Shown here: one piece after another, positions 12,141 through 23,708 of the stretch
Layout of the letters: each line of letters starts with the position of its first letter
Position numbering within the stretch: the first letter of the stretch is position 1
From: Cannabis sativa
Lineage: Eukaryota > Streptophyta > Magnoliopsida > Rosales > Cannabaceae
NCBI RefSeq assembly: GCF_029168945.1
Contig: NC_083610.1
Coordinates: 76,189,580-76,253,579 of the forward strand
Direction: 5' to 3'
Length of the DNA stretch: 64,000 nt
The notes under the pieces: model-generated
Database searches by the model: none
The model's input: the letters and a program-made list of their open reading frames with translations, nothing else
What the model was told of the DNA's origin: nothing
Program-made: the position numbers and the translations under genes

Positions 12141-12214
12141 CAGACCATAACAGAATTGTAACAGAATTAGACAACAACCACTAACAACTACCTTACTCTC
12201 TAGCCGTCTTTATA
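12141..12214 (-). mobile_element. Truncated 3' LTR of the Copia element
   Basis: Read on the minus strand this matches the first ~75 bp of the 5' LTR (AAAGAC..CTAGAGAGTAAGGTAG, then TTCTGTTATGGTCT) and then departs from it. The remaining ~195 bp are missing. Confidence 0.8.
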
Positions 12215-12223
12215 CTCCCCCTC
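12215..12223 (-). promoter_or_regulatory. Copia polypurine tract
   Basis: GAGGGGGAG on the minus strand, directly before the LTR and directly after the RNase H reading frame. This is the plus-strand primer site. Confidence 0.8.
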
Positions 12224-12955
12224 AAACTTGAAATTGGTGCAGGGACCAATGCCAAATTTAGCTTTGAACAAATCAAATCGAGATGTTGAAGTGGCTTTAG
12301 TGAATCCATCTACAATTTGGTCTGTTGCAGGAACATGTTGGATTCGCACCAGTTTCTAAGAAAGCTTTTAACGAACGAAATACAGATCCAGTTCAATATG
12401 CTTAGTCTTAGCATGTAGAACAGGGTTTGTAGTAAGGAGAATTGTGCTCAAATTGTCACACCAAATAACAAGAGATTGAGGAAGTTGAACATGAATCTTC
12501 GTAAACAATGAGTGCATCCAAGTGATCTCAGAAACAACTTGAGCTAAACTCCTATATTCAGCTTCTGTGCTTGATCTAGAGACAGTATGTTGCTTCTTGC
12601 ATTGCCAAGCAACAAGATTAGAGCCAAAGAAAATAGAAAATCCAAATGTTGACCTTTTATCATCAGGATCACTAGCCCAATCTGCATCACCAAAGGCAGT
12701 GACATCAAGCTCAGCAGATCTTTGTAAAGTCAGGCCATGAGAAATGGTTCCACTGAGATATCTCAAGATCCTCTTAGCAGCATTCCAATGTGTATGAAGA
12801 GGATTTGACATGAATTGACATACTTTGTTCACACTGTATGAGATTTCAAGTTTGGTGATAGTCAAGTATTGTAGAGCTCCAACTATGTATTTGTATTGCT
12901 GAGGATTCTCAACAGGGTCTCCTTAAAAGGCAGACAATTTTAAACCACTAGTCAT
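12216..12955 (-). pseudogene. Copia pol, end of reverse transcriptase and RNase H
   Basis: The minus-strand frame 12865-12368 shows the conserved end of Copia pol: ISYSVNKVCQFMSNP, HWNAAKRILRYLSGT, FGDADWASDPDDKRSTFGF, LVAWQCKKQHTVSRSSTEAEYRSLA, WCDNLSTILL and AKTKHIELDLYFVR. The RNase H acidic residues are visible (D in DADWA, E in STEAEYR, D in WCDN). After a stop near 12366 the remaining codons (QHVPATDQIVDGFTKA) run directly to the polypurine tract. One stop sits upstream near 12922. It joins in frame or near-frame to the reverse transcriptase entry at 12980. Confidence 0.9.
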
Positions 12956-12979
12956 AGGTGTAGGAGCAGGCTTGGCATC

Positions 12980-13996
12980 CTACATTTGAGCTCTACATAG
13001 TAAGTCCTTTATATACTTTCCTTGAGACAAATGGAGCCTTGTTTCTATGTGTTCAACTTTAATTCCAAGAAAGTAATGTAATTTCCCAAGATTCTTGAGT
13101 GAGAACTTGTTGTCTAATGCTTGAATTAAAGCAGCAACTTGTGCAGCATCACTACCAGTGATGATGATCTCATCAACATAAACCAGCAACAGAATCATAG
13201 AATGAGAAGTATGTTGAATGAAGAGGTTGTGATCTGACTTGGAAGAGACAAAACCAAAGGACAAGAGACATTGATGAAGCTTGTCAAACCAAGCCTTGGG
13301 GGCTTGCTTAAGACCATAGATAGCCTTATTTAGCTTGCATACTAAGTGAGGTGCATCTGGTAACTCGAAACTAGGGGCCTGAGTCATATAGACTTCTTCC
13401 TTAAGATCACCATTCAAGAAAGCATTATTTATGTCCAACTGTTGTATGCACCATCCTTTGGCCAATGCTAATGACAAAACAATCCTTATTGTCACTGGTT
13501 TAACCACTAGACTAAATGTCTTAGTGAAGTCAAACCCTAGTTGCTGATGAAAGCATTTAGCAACCAATCTGGCCTTGAATTTGTTGATAGTACCATCTGC
13601 ATTTAGTTTAATTTTATACACCCACTTGCATCCAATAGGTGTTCTCCCATCTGGTAAGGGAACATAAGTCCAGGTGACATTTTTTCTCAGGGCTCCCATT
13701 TTGTCTGACATAGCATTCCTCCATTTTTCATGTTGCAGAGCCATTTTCACACTAGTAGGTTCTTGAAAAGCTACATACACTTTGGGTTTAAAGATCCCTA
13801 ATTTGGCTCTTATTTTCATTGAATGCCTGTTTCTTATGGGACCATTGGACTGGGACACAGACTGTTGAATTGGATTAGGTTGAGGAGTAGGAGATGGCTT
13901 TAAGGATGTAACAGAGTCAGATAACACAAGTGTAGGTTGATTACTTCACTTTAGAGAGGGAGCCATAGGAATGGGATTAGGCAGAGGAATATTTGG
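12980..13996 (-). pseudogene. Copia pol, reverse transcriptase
   Basis: The 13927-12980 frame holds a near-complete RVT_2 domain: [81 protein letters not shown], and [13 protein letters not shown]. The catalytic YVDD box reads YVDE (Glu codon at 13169-13171), which removes one of the paired metal-binding aspartates. Upstream the frame continues with one stop to the insertion point at 13996, where the nested element separates it from the integrase half. The ATG at 13927 is not a native start, because pol is one polyprotein. Confidence 0.92.
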
Positions 13997-14001
13997 CTCA
14001 G
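13997..14001. repeat. Target-site duplication CTCAG (left copy)
   Basis: CTCAG directly before the TGTTACG start at 14002, matched at 18896-18900 after the terminal TAACA. Confidence 0.92.
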
Positions 14002-15235
14002 TGTTACGAAAATTATGTTTATTACGCAAGTGTACGCAATCAAGTAGTATCTCACGCAAGTGAGGTCGAACCACAGGGAATTGGATTAAGTACTACTGAA
14101 CTATACTTATGATTCTATTCGGTAAAATAATAAGTTTGCAATTTGAAAGTAAATAACTTAGAAATTAAAGAGAAAATAAACGAAGATTAATCAAGATGAG
14201 AGATTAGGGAGGTGAATCCTGTTGTTAAGCTACCAATGTTAATACCTAATTGCTATCCTTATCTCAATGTGAATGACAGATTATAAATTAACCTAACTCT
14301 TTTCAGATCTTTTAGGTTCTAAATCTTGTGTTCTCTAATTAACTTCTTAATTAAATCAACATAAAATCAACATTAAGCAATAATCTATTAGTCACTGAGG
14401 CTATGTAAATACTTTCGTTTTACATCAAAACCTAGACTATCCAAATTTTAGCATTCTCAATTCTCACTTTTCAGATTTCGAATTGAGATCATTAAACATG
14501 TAAAAGGTGATCAAGCTTGCACATGGAATTAAACACAAATAAAGATAGTATTCACACATAAGATGAAGGAATGGCAATTATTTATTAACTAGGCATAAAC
14601 TTAAACAACAATCATCATCCTCCCTTATTGGGAAATTTAGTTCATAATAACTCTAAAAACATCCATGATTAATTCAGAAATAAAAACAAACATAAAGAAG
14701 AATTAAAAGGGTAAAAGAAAGAAACTAGAAGATGATATTGCTCCGGGTCTTCAAGATAGCTTCCTCTCCACTTGCCTCCACTATTAGGTCTGTTTTTGCT
14801 TGATTCTGACCTTCAGTGTCGTATTCCTTATATAGGGATGAGTAGTGTGCCTCCAATTGAGAGAAAAATCAAAATTAGGTCAAAACCACGACGTCCGTAC
14901 CAAGTCGCGACTAGCCCTTAAGCTGGTCGCGACTACAGGCAAACCTCAAAAATCGAAGGTTCAGCCAAACCTCGAAGTCGCGACCAGGGTCGCGACCAGG
15001 AAAAAGGGTCGCGACCTGGCTCTCATGAAGTCGCGACTACTGTAGCTTCTGGAGACGAATTTTCCAATTTTTTTCCAATTTATCCCAGTTTTTCGCCATT
15101 TGACTGAATTTGAACTTTAACACTCCGGGAACCTGAAATAATGAAAATCAAGCGTAAAACTGCTCCAAAAGACACCAATAGACGAGATAACGCTAACTTT
15201 AAGGACCCGAAACATAGGCTAATTATAACCTAACA
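14002..15235 (-). mobile_element. LTR of the LARD-like element (3' LTR in its own orientation)
   Basis: Starts TGTTACG, ends TAACA; 1234 bp. It contains six TCGCGA palindromes between 14904 and 15040. ORF 14845-15045 is an accident of that repeat-rich stretch. Confidence 0.9.
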
Positions 15236-16487
15236 AAATCTCCCAAACTAGATTCTTACTCGCCCCCAAGTAAGATAAAAAAAAAAAACTAACTACGCTA
15301 TCAAATAATTACTATGCTGCTGACTCATGCTCTGTTTTCTACTTGCATAAACTAGAATTTTGATCCTACTAACTCTAACAATTAACTCGGATGCTCCATT
15401 AATAACACTATGTACAACTACAACAATTTACTCAAATGTGAAACATTGTTATAAAAGTTTTACTCTTTCCAACAGATCCACAATCCGATAACTCATACGC
15501 TTGCATGCTTACCTTTCTCCACTAATGTTGACAGTATTCTTTGGAATCATTAGGTCTTTTAAAGGCTTAAGTATAATGGCTCAGATATTCAGGGATAGGC
15601 AAAAGACAATTTTTTTTTTCAACATATCATAAGCACACAAATAAAACCTACAAGCTTTTTTTTTTTTAGAATCCCATAATGTTCCCCAAATTTACCAAGA
15701 TTGATAGAAAATATCTCTATTATTTTCCCAACATCACTGAGTCTCTTTTTTTTTCAAACATATTTTTTTTTCACTTTTTATTGTTCTTTTTTTTTTTCAT
15801 CAGTGACATTGAAGTAAAATTTTTCCTCTTCTCAATCTTACAGGTTTTTCTCCCTCTCACTAAGTGTTTCCTCTCCCCCAAACTAATTATGTAGCTTATG
15901 ATATCATGGATAACATGGTGAAGAAAAAATTAATAGTGTGGTTGCAAATTTTTTTTCAATTCAACGGGTGAAAAACAAAACAGGTTTAGGCTCAAAAGGT
16001 TCACTAGGGATACACATTATTATGGTAGGCTTGAAAGGCTCAAACTATCCAACAAATGCCTAAGTCATATTCCAATTGAACACTATCAAGGATTTCGCCT
16101 CAAAAGAATAAACATGCAAGTTCTAAGCTATCCTGTTAATCTTACCACAAACCATAGTAAAACAGTTATAACAATTTTCACAGATTGAGTAATTACGATT
16201 GTTCACAGGTTTCTAAGCATCCAAACTAATCCAAAGAGTTAACAGAATCAAGCACACAGTTATTTTACAATTTCAGAACACATCGCACTAATCAGCAGTA
16301 TACAACTATCATCAAGCTTATTGCCATTCCTTGACTAAAACAAAAAAAAAACTAAAACAGAAAATTAAAATGCAGAAATTAAAGTGCAGAATTTAAAAGT
16401 TTTAAGTCTCTCCCCCCAAACTAAATATGACATTATCCCCAATGTATACAGGAATATGCAGAGAAAAGAGACTTACCTGAGACCCTC
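15236..16487. mobile_element. Non-coding internal part of the LARD-like element
   Basis: Lies between the gag-like gene and the 3' LTR. On the minus strand it ends in TTTGGGAGATTT just before the LTR, the probable polypurine tract. Long T runs at about 15600-15800 break the sequence, and the small ORF at 15679-15894 is low-complexity. Nothing coding is recognised. Confidence 0.6.
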
Positions 16488-17594
16488 TCAGAAAGGGTTG
16501 GGTGGTGGCGGCTGGTCATAGGGATAGAACCGAGGAGGTTGTGCCAAATAGTTCGGGTCATCAATCCCAATGTTCATTCTGTTGATAAGAGAGTTGAGTT
16601 GCTGAACTTGTCCCTCATCATAGATACTTCTTTGCACCATGTATTGTTGCATGTGGTTGTTCTGCTGAATTATATAACTCAGCTGTGCATGAGTGTATTG
16701 TGTTGTAGGATCGATAGGCCCAGGCAATTGTAGGGGTTGCTCCTCTTCTTCTTCAACACTAGGCTCGCGTTGCTGCCTACGCCCTTGCGGTGCATCAGGT
16801 GGTGGTTGGCCATAGGGATGTGGCTCTTTCAGCCTGTTGATAAAGGCGATGTCCATCTTGCGAAGTGGCAACACCGTGTTGTCATACTCTAACTGGGGAA
16901 CTTCATATGCCCCGCAGAGTTCTGTGATAACTCCTGCCAAACCGAAACCACCTCCCGTGGCTCCTTGCACGATCTGCTCAATGCTTTGCCTTATGACTTG
17001 TCCAATGTTAATGTTGTACCCCTTCATTATGGCGTACACATATTTCAGGCGATCCATTTGGACATCAGAAAAATACTTGTTTGGCACTAACCGAGCACTC
17101 ACAAAGTACAGCCATGTTTTTGCCACCGGGTTCAGCTCACATCAGTATAGAATATTTGGCGACCCCTCGGTGCCATCATTGTCATGGAACCTCAACCCAG
17201 GAAACCCCACTGTCTCCGCCACATCCACCATATCAAACTGCTATTCCTCCTCAATAATTCAGAGGCGTTGTTCTTCCCTAGTGTAATCTTGGACAGAGAA
17301 CATCACATTAAATGCATCAGTAGTAGCGGGCACTTTCTTTCCACGCACCTTCACTTCCCCATTCCGGCGGTCGGGCCAATTCGTAAGGAATTCACAAGCC
17401 ATAGTAACATTAGCCCGACCCCGAGCATCTACAAAGCTCCCCCACTTCATTCTTTCTATTTGAGCTCTGATTGTTTCAAATCGAGGTTGACGCCTCAAGG
17501 GATTCTCCGGGAATTCAATACCCCGATCATCAATATAAGCCCTATTCTTTAGCCTCATGAAGCGATTTTGGGCACCAAAAATTTCAAAATTCAA
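16488..17594 (-). pseudogene. 'Putative plant transposon protein' gene of the LARD-like element, three in-frame stops
   Basis: From 17594 to 16488 a single minus-strand frame runs for about 368 codons, interrupted by only three stops (after EEQRL, after IIEEE, and before CELNPVAKTWLYF). The N-terminal part (MNFEIFGAQNRFMRLKNR, WGSFVDARGRANVTMACEF) and the later WLYFVSARLVPN, YAIMKGYNINIGQVI, AGVITELCGAYEVP resemble the 'putative plant transposon protein' domain (PF20167, as I recall it). This domain is common in gag-like genes of plant LTR elements. A Pro/Gln-rich tail follows (PPPDAPQGRRQQREP, then a Glu run). Function is unknown; a structural gag-like role is inferred. Each stop can be read as a C-to-T or G-to-A change of CGA, CAG and TGG. 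Confidence 0.75.
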
Positions 17595-17662
17595 ATCCTC
17601 TCAGCCGAACACTACCCCTTCCCATCTCAAAATTTCAATTTTTCATCTCCAATCTTCAATCT

Positions 17663-18895
17663 TGTTACGAAAATTATGTTTATTACGCAAGTGTACGCAA
17701 TCAAGTAGTATCTCACGCAAGTGAGGTCGAACCACAGGGAATTGAATTAAGTATTACTGAACTATACTTATGATTCTATTCGGTAAAATAATAAGTTTGC
17801 AATTTGAAAGTAAATAACTCAGAAATTAAAGAGAAAATAAACGAAGATTAATCAAGATGAGAGATTAGGGAGGTGAATCCTGTTGTTAAGCTACCAATGT
17901 TAATACCTAATTGCTATCCTTATCTCAATGTGAATGACAGATTATAAATTAACCTAACTCTTTTCAGATCTTTTAGGTTCTAAATCTTATGTTCTCTAAT
18001 TAACTTCTTAATTAAATCAACATAAAATCAGCATTAAGCAATAATCTATTAGTCACTGAGGCTATGTAAATACTTTCGTTTTACATCAAAACCTAGACTA
18101 TCCAAATTTTAGCATTCTCAATTCTCACTTTTCAGATTTCGAATTGAGATCATTAAACATGTAAAAGGTGATCAAGCTTGCACATGGAATTAAACACAAA
18201 TAAAGATAGTATTCACACATAAGATGAAGGAATGGCAATTATTTATTAACTAGGCATAAACTTAAACAACAATCATCATCCTCCCTTATTGGAAAATTTA
18301 GTTCATAATAACTCTAAAAGCATCCATGATTAATTCAGAAATAAAAACAAACATAAAGAAGAATTAAAAGGGTAAAAGAAAGAAACTAGAAGATGATATC
18401 GCTCCGGGTCTTCAAGATAGCTTCCTCTCCACTTGCCTCCACTATTAGGTCTGTTTTTTCTTGATTCTGACCTTCAGTGTCGTATTCCTTATATAGGGAT
18501 GAGTAGTGTGCTCCAATTGAGAGAAAAATCAAAATTAGGTCAAAACCACGACGTCAGTACCAAGTCGCGACTAGCCCTTAAGCTGGTCACGACTACAGGC
18601 AAACCTCAAAAATCGAAGGTTTTGCCAAACCTCGAAGTCGCGACCAGGGTCGCGACCAAGAAAAAGGGTCGCGACCTGGCTCTTATGAAGTCGCGACTAC
18701 TGTAGCTTCTAGAGACGAATTTTCCAATTTTTTTCCAATTTATCCCAGTTTTTCGCCATTTGACTGAATTTGAACTTTAACACTCCGGGAACCTGAAATA
18801 ATGAAAATCAAGCGTAAAACTGCTCCAAAAGACACCAATAGATGAGATAATGCTAACTTTAAGGACCCGAAACATAGGCTAATTATAACCTAACA
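17663..18895 (-). mobile_element. LTR of the LARD-like element (5' LTR in its own orientation)
   Basis: 1233 bp, same ends as the other LTR. One TCGCGA is lost relative to the partner (TGGTCACGAC for TGGTCGCGAC). On the minus strand the LTR is followed by AGATTGAAGATTGG, with no obvious initiator-methionine primer site. Confidence 0.9.
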
Positions 18896-18900
18896 CTCAG
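18896..18900. repeat. Target-site duplication CTCAG (right copy)
   Basis: Partner of 13997-14001; removing one copy and the element rejoins Copia pol. Confidence 0.92.
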
Positions 18901-20521
18901 CTATGGGAGCAGGACAGAACACAGGTGTTTGAGAAGAGGGTTGTGTTTGATCTGTGGGAAACAGATACTCAACAGTGTACATATGAGATGACTTAGGAAT
19001 TGTTGCAGATGGCATAGTTTCCTCATGACAGGTAGATGAATTGGAAGATTCATTAGTGTTAATATCATAGGGGAATTTTGTTTCATCAAAAATTACATCT
19101 CTTGAGATGTACAATCTTCTTGAGGCATCCAGACACTTATATCCTTTGTGATTTAAGCTATATCCTACAAAGGTACAAGGAGAGGATCTAAAGTCTAGTT
19201 TGTGCCTATTATATGGATTGATATTAAGATAACAGAGAAAACCAAAGGTTCTTAGATTACTATACTCAGGTTTAATGTGAAACAACAATTCAATTGGAGA
19301 TTGTTGTTGTAAGACATGAGTAGGTAATCGATTTTGCAGATAAACAGCTGATCTAAAAGCCTCATCCTAGAATTTGAGAGGCATGGAGTCTTGAGCAAGA
19401 AGACTTAGGCCATGTTCAACAATTTGCCTATGTTTTCTCTCAACAAGGTCATTTTGTTCATAAGTGGTAGGACAAGGATGTTTATGCACAATTCCTGCAT
19501 GTTTTAGTGGTTCAGTAAAGGTTCTATATTCCTCACCGCAGTTAATTTGTAAGACCTTGATTTTCTTGCCTAATTGGAGTTATGTTTCAGCTTTGAAATT
19601 TTGAAAAGTTTTGAGAGCTTCAGATTTGTTTTTAAGGAGATATATCCAGGTGAACCTAGTATAAGCATCCATAAAACTCATATAGTATTTGTAGCCATTG
19701 TAAGAGGTAATATGGGAAGGCCCCCAAAGATCAGAAACAATGAGGTGCAATGGCTCAGTATAAACAGTTTTAGACTGTTTTGGAAAGGGCATCTTATGAA
19801 TTTTCCCAAGGCAACAAGCTTGACAAACTGAAATGGTATTTTTATTACTAACAGAGATATTACATGAATTCAGTACAGAATGAACAACTCTTTCAGCAGG
19901 GTGTCCTAACCTATTGTGCCATAAATCTAAAATAGACATAGATGAATTATGACAGGGATTATAATTGTTTTTATTTGAGTCTTGATTGCTAGCACTAGAG
20001 GTTACAAGACAGTCATGTTGCTGATCTTGGAGATTGAGAGTTGAACAAGGTGTAGGGATTTGAGATAGCACCTGCAATTGGTCTTGAACAAAAGTATATA
20101 GGCCATTGTGGAGTATCCCAGTCAAGATTATGGCTTTGGTCCTCAGATCCTTAACATAACAGACAGAAGGATGAAATTCAAAGAAAACATTGTTATCTTG
20201 AGCAAAGTTAGAAACACTTAGTAAATTCTTGGTAATTTCTGGTATATGCAAAAGATTTTTAAGAATCAAATTTTTATCAAAACATTGACATTTAAAGAAA
20301 GCACTACCAGTATGTTGAATTGCCAGACCTGAGCCATTTCCCACATACAGCCTCTCGTGACCAGTGTAGTCTGCATTCTGCACAAGATTGTTCACATCTG
20401 GTGTACAATGATTGGTAGCACCTGAATCAGGGAACCACTTTGTGTTTGACTTTTGAGCTTGCATAGAGGTCTGAGCAGCATGAGCTTGCAAAGGTGTGTT
20501 GCTATCTGCAGTAAGAAGCAC
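18901..20521 (-). pseudogene. Copia pol, protease and integrase
   Basis: The 20521-19580 frame gives the aspartic protease motif WFPDSGATNHCT, the GAG-pre-integrase segment LLSVSNFAQDNNVFFEF, LWHNRLGHPAERVV with the zinc-binding HHCC pattern (CQACCLGKIHKMPF), and the integrase core start LIVSDLWGPSHITS and MDAYTRFTWIYLL. After a stop near 19578 the frame resumes with NCGEEYRTF and ERKHRQIVEHG. It ends in 19288-18890 with NLRTFGFLCYLNINPYNRHK, CTFVGYSLNHKGYKCLD and RDVIFDETKFP, the integrase C-terminal end. At least two stops are visible. The reading frame is cut at 18900 by the nested element. Confidence 0.92.
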
Positions 20522-21495
20522 ACGTAGCTTTTGTCAAACCTGTAGAAACACTCAAGGGCCAAGTGTCCTATCTTATGACAAATTTGACATTGTGGTTTGT
20601 TTGGAGTGGTTTGAAACCTTCCTCCAAATTGAGTGGCATTATTTCCCCTGCCTGGATTGACAGTGCTTGATCCACCTCGACGGAGAAAACCAGAATTAGA
20701 GCCCCTGCAATTTCGATTGTAGTGAGCAAGCAAGGCTTCATATGACCATTGATTGTCCAGATCTGCTCCTGCATTTTTAGCTGTAAGATTTGCATTCAGA
20801 TCAAATTCTTTATCTGTCTTCTCAATTCTTGATTTAGAAGCAAGCAGGAGTGCTTCAATCTCAGCAACTGAATATCCTTCAATTCGAGTCTTCAATGAGA
20901 TGATGAACGTGTCATATTCACTTGGAAATCCTTTAAAGATTGTAGCTATATGATCACGTGCAGATAGAAATCACCAACAGATGCAAGAAGATCAACGTGT
21001 TGTTTTACCTTAAGCAGATAATCATTTAGAGATTGTGGTCCTTTCTTAAGATTCTGAAGTTTAATTCTGAACTCCAAGATCTTAAATGAGACTTGCAAGG
21101 TAAAATGTTTCTCCAAGACACTTAAAATCTGTCTGGCTGTGTTGCATCCAACCATTCGAGTTAGCAAGCTTTCAGTCATGGAAGATAGGAGCCAAGATAC
21201 CAGCAATTGATCTTGAACCTCCCAAGAATTGAGCTGCCTGGTCTGCATCACTCAAGAATTGAGGAGGTGGAGCATAATCTTGAATGTACTTCAGCATCCT
21301 GTTACCTCTAATGGCAGCAAGAACCTGTTGTTTCCATATAAGGAAATTGTGATCATTCATCTTAATCGACAATGTGTGATTGAAGTACACTGGTGAAGAT
21401 TCATCATCTCTGGATCAAGTTCGATTTGCAGTCGAGAAACCTGGTGGTCGTCTAGGGTAAGTGGAGCTGGAATTAGTAGTTCCAACATTTGCCAT
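20392..21495 (-). pseudogene. Copia gag
   Basis: The start ATG at 21495-21493 (MANVGTTNSSSTYPRR) lies about 25 bases after the primer site. A stop follows near 21418. Then KMNDHNFLIWKQQVLAAI and LKYIQDYAPPP give the usual start of UBN2/gag domains. After a frameshift near 21240, QDQLLVSWLLSSMTESLL, CNTARQILSVLEKHF, LKKGPQSLNDYLLKVK and VDLLASVG follow. A second frameshift near 20950 leads to the Arg/Gly-rich spacer and the zinc knuckle CQICHKIGHLALEC (CX2CX4HX4C). The zinc knuckle would bind element RNA. A third frame change leads to protease. Confidence 0.9.
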
Positions 21496-21518
21496 ATTCG
21501 CCACCAATCGTGGGTAAG

Positions 21519-21530
21519 GCTCTGATACAA
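21519..21530 (-). promoter_or_regulatory. Copia primer binding site
   Basis: TTGTATCAGAGC on the minus strand, directly inside the 5' LTR. This is one change from TGGTATCAGAGC, the site pairing with the 3' end of initiator methionine tRNA. Confidence 0.85.
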
Positions 21531-21801
21531 TGTTAGTGTTGGAATCTTTTCTCCCCATTGTTACAGAGTAACAAGAAACAAAGAAACAGAAAGAGAAGGA
21601 GAAGAAAAGAGAAGAAGAAGACGGAAAGAAAAAGAGAAAGAGAGTGAAAGGAAAGAATTTACCTTATTACAATATTGAGCTGAAGTACACAATATATACA
21701 TGGCTCAAGGAGCCAAAGATAAACCAATAGACCATAACAGAATTGTAACAAAATTGGACAGCAACAACTAACAACTACCTAACTCTCTAACTGTCTTTAC
21801 A
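21531..21801 (-). mobile_element. 5' LTR of the Copia element
   Basis: 271 bp on the minus strand, from TGTAAAGACAG to CACTAACA. It contains a TATATATTG promoter-like stretch and a purine/pyrimidine-rich U5. The right flank begins GTCTA. Confidence 0.85.
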
Positions 21802-23708
21802 GTCTACATGCATAGAAGCATTTGAAAAAAATAGAAATATTTTAAAATAGAGAATGAGTTTACGTCATTTGTTGGAAGGTGTTTTGCTCTATTGTTCTTT
21901 GAATTTTTAAAGAATCTTTATTTGAAATGAGCTATTGGGAGTGCTTGGGTAGTATCTAATTTAATTCAATTAAACCGAACCGATCCAATCTAATTCAATT
22001 ATAAAAGATTAGATATCTAATTACAATTGAATTAGACTGAATATTAAAAGTTAGATTCTAATTAGATTGAATTGGTTATTAATATCAATCTTAAAATCCA
22101 ATTAAAATTGATTTAATCTAATTACATTTAATGTAAGTAAAAATAAATTATTTATATATATGAAAAATTGTTTCATAAGAATTTTTTTAAATCAATATGC
22201 ATATGCATATGCATATGTTTTATAAGAAAAGAATTAATTGTTTAAAAGATATAAATTAAACTATTAACTAAAACTACCTATTATTATAAGTTACTACCAT
22301 TTTTTATTTATTTTTATTTTTTTAAAAATAGATAAAAATAATAAGAATGAAAATTAGTTTATTAGAATAATTTTCTCAAAATTTTTATAATGATCTCAAA
22401 TTTTTAGAGTATTATTGATAGGCAGCACAACAACTTATGACGTGTCATTCTACTTGACAATTTTTTAATTCATGAGAACTAATGTCATTAATCTTTTAGA
22501 ATCATTTTTTTTTTCTTTTAAATCAACGAATTTCAAGGGCATAATTTTCATACGTTATTCATTTTCTTATTTCTTCACATATAATATCACTATTTATGAT
22601 TATATACATTCACATTAGTTTTTTTTTCTGAGAAAGAGAAATAAAAATTAGCTGTTGTTACTTTTTATATTATTTTCTTACTAATAGTTTCAAATAATTA
22701 TTACTTATTTTTATATATTTAAAATGTAAAATTTGATATTATATATTTTTTCTTTTATATATATATTAAAAAACAATTTAATATCTTATTTTCTATTTTG
22801 TAACTGTTTTTAAATAAATAAAAAAGAATATTGTCTTTTTGTTTCCAAATTATATTGTTGACAAAAAATTTAGATAATCATTAACCTTTGAAGTCATTAA
22901 CAAAAGAAAATGAAATGAGATTTGGAGAAGAAATAGAATAAAAAAAATTAAACACAATGGTTTGAGGAGTTAGATCCCTCAAATGGGACAAAAGAAAATT
23001 TGAAATCTTTGTCACATGGCCATGAATTCATGACCTCCTACAACAAGTTTTTCAACCGAATAGTACAATATTTTAAGAAAAAGAAAATATTTTTTAAATT
23101 GATTTTTTTCTATTTTAATTACAATAAATTTTTGAGAGGTAAAAGTGTAATTTTGGTTTTTGCTAAGATGTATTTGTAAGGAATAGATGTGTAGTGATAG
23201 AGATCATGTATTCTTGTATTTTTTTTTTCTTTATTTCTTTTTTTTAAAAAAAAAAAGATTAAATGGTCATTTTAGCAAAAAAAAAAAAGAAAAAAAGTGT
23301 ATTCTCATAAAGATTATATTGTTGGCAATAACAGTAATTCTTTCAAAAAAAATCAATTCAAAATTTATTTGTGATATATTTATTAAAAAAATGACAATGC
23401 ATAAAAATAAAATAATACAAAATTTAACATTTCATTAATATTTTTTATTATTTTTTTAAAATAACTTTATCATTAATTTTAATTATTATCTTATTATGTA
23501 AGATAATAAAAAATATATATATCTATAACTTATTGCTATATCTAATTAGTAATAAAATAAGAGTTAATTGTAGTAAAACTTTAAAAAAATTATCTCACTA
23601 ACAATTAACCGCCTAAACCAATATTTTAGCAGCAATACCCTTAAAACTCGTGGTCTGTTAACAGTTAATCATTTTCATATAAATTTCTCTGTTAAAAGCC
23701 ATGTTTGA
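21802..23708. other. AT-rich intergenic sequence, no gene seen
   Basis: 21950-22140 has many interspersed AATTAGATTGAATT-like words. 22194-22218 is a short ATGCAT microsatellite. The ORF at 23187-23438 is made of homopolymers. I recognise no gene or complete mobile element. Confidence 0.4.

Larger units (their letters stand above)
14002..18895 (-). mobile_element. Non-autonomous (LARD-like) LTR element nested in Copia pol
   Basis: 4894-bp element with two direct LTRs (14002-15235, 1234 bp; 17663-18895, 1233 bp), both starting TGTTACGAAAATT and ending AACCTAACA, flanked by CTCAG. The internal 2.4 kb has no protease, reverse transcriptase or integrase. It holds a minus-strand gene remnant (16488-17594) of the 'putative plant transposon protein' type. 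By eye I count about 20 differences between the LTRs, nearly all transitions, so the insertion is fairly recent. With no pol it must have been moved by enzymes from another element. Confidence 0.92.
12141..21801 (-). mobile_element. Copia LTR retrotransposon, decayed, split by a nested element
   Basis: Minus-strand Copia element with the order 5' LTR (21531-21801), primer site, gag, protease, integrase, reverse transcriptase, RNase H, polypurine tract, truncated 3' LTR (12141-12214). Integrase before reverse transcriptase is the diagnostic Copia order. Subtracting the nested element and its duplication (4899 bp) leaves about 4.76 kb, normal for a short plant Copia element. Stops and frameshifts in every domain mean it is dead. 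The first bases of the 3' LTR (TATAAAGACGG) differ from the 5' LTR start (TGTAAAGACAG). Confidence 0.92.

Noticed and set aside
14845..15045. Small basic protein genes in the LARD LTRs (also 18433-18705)
   Set aside because: They are LTR sequence spanning the TCGCGA cluster, present in both LTRs, without domain.
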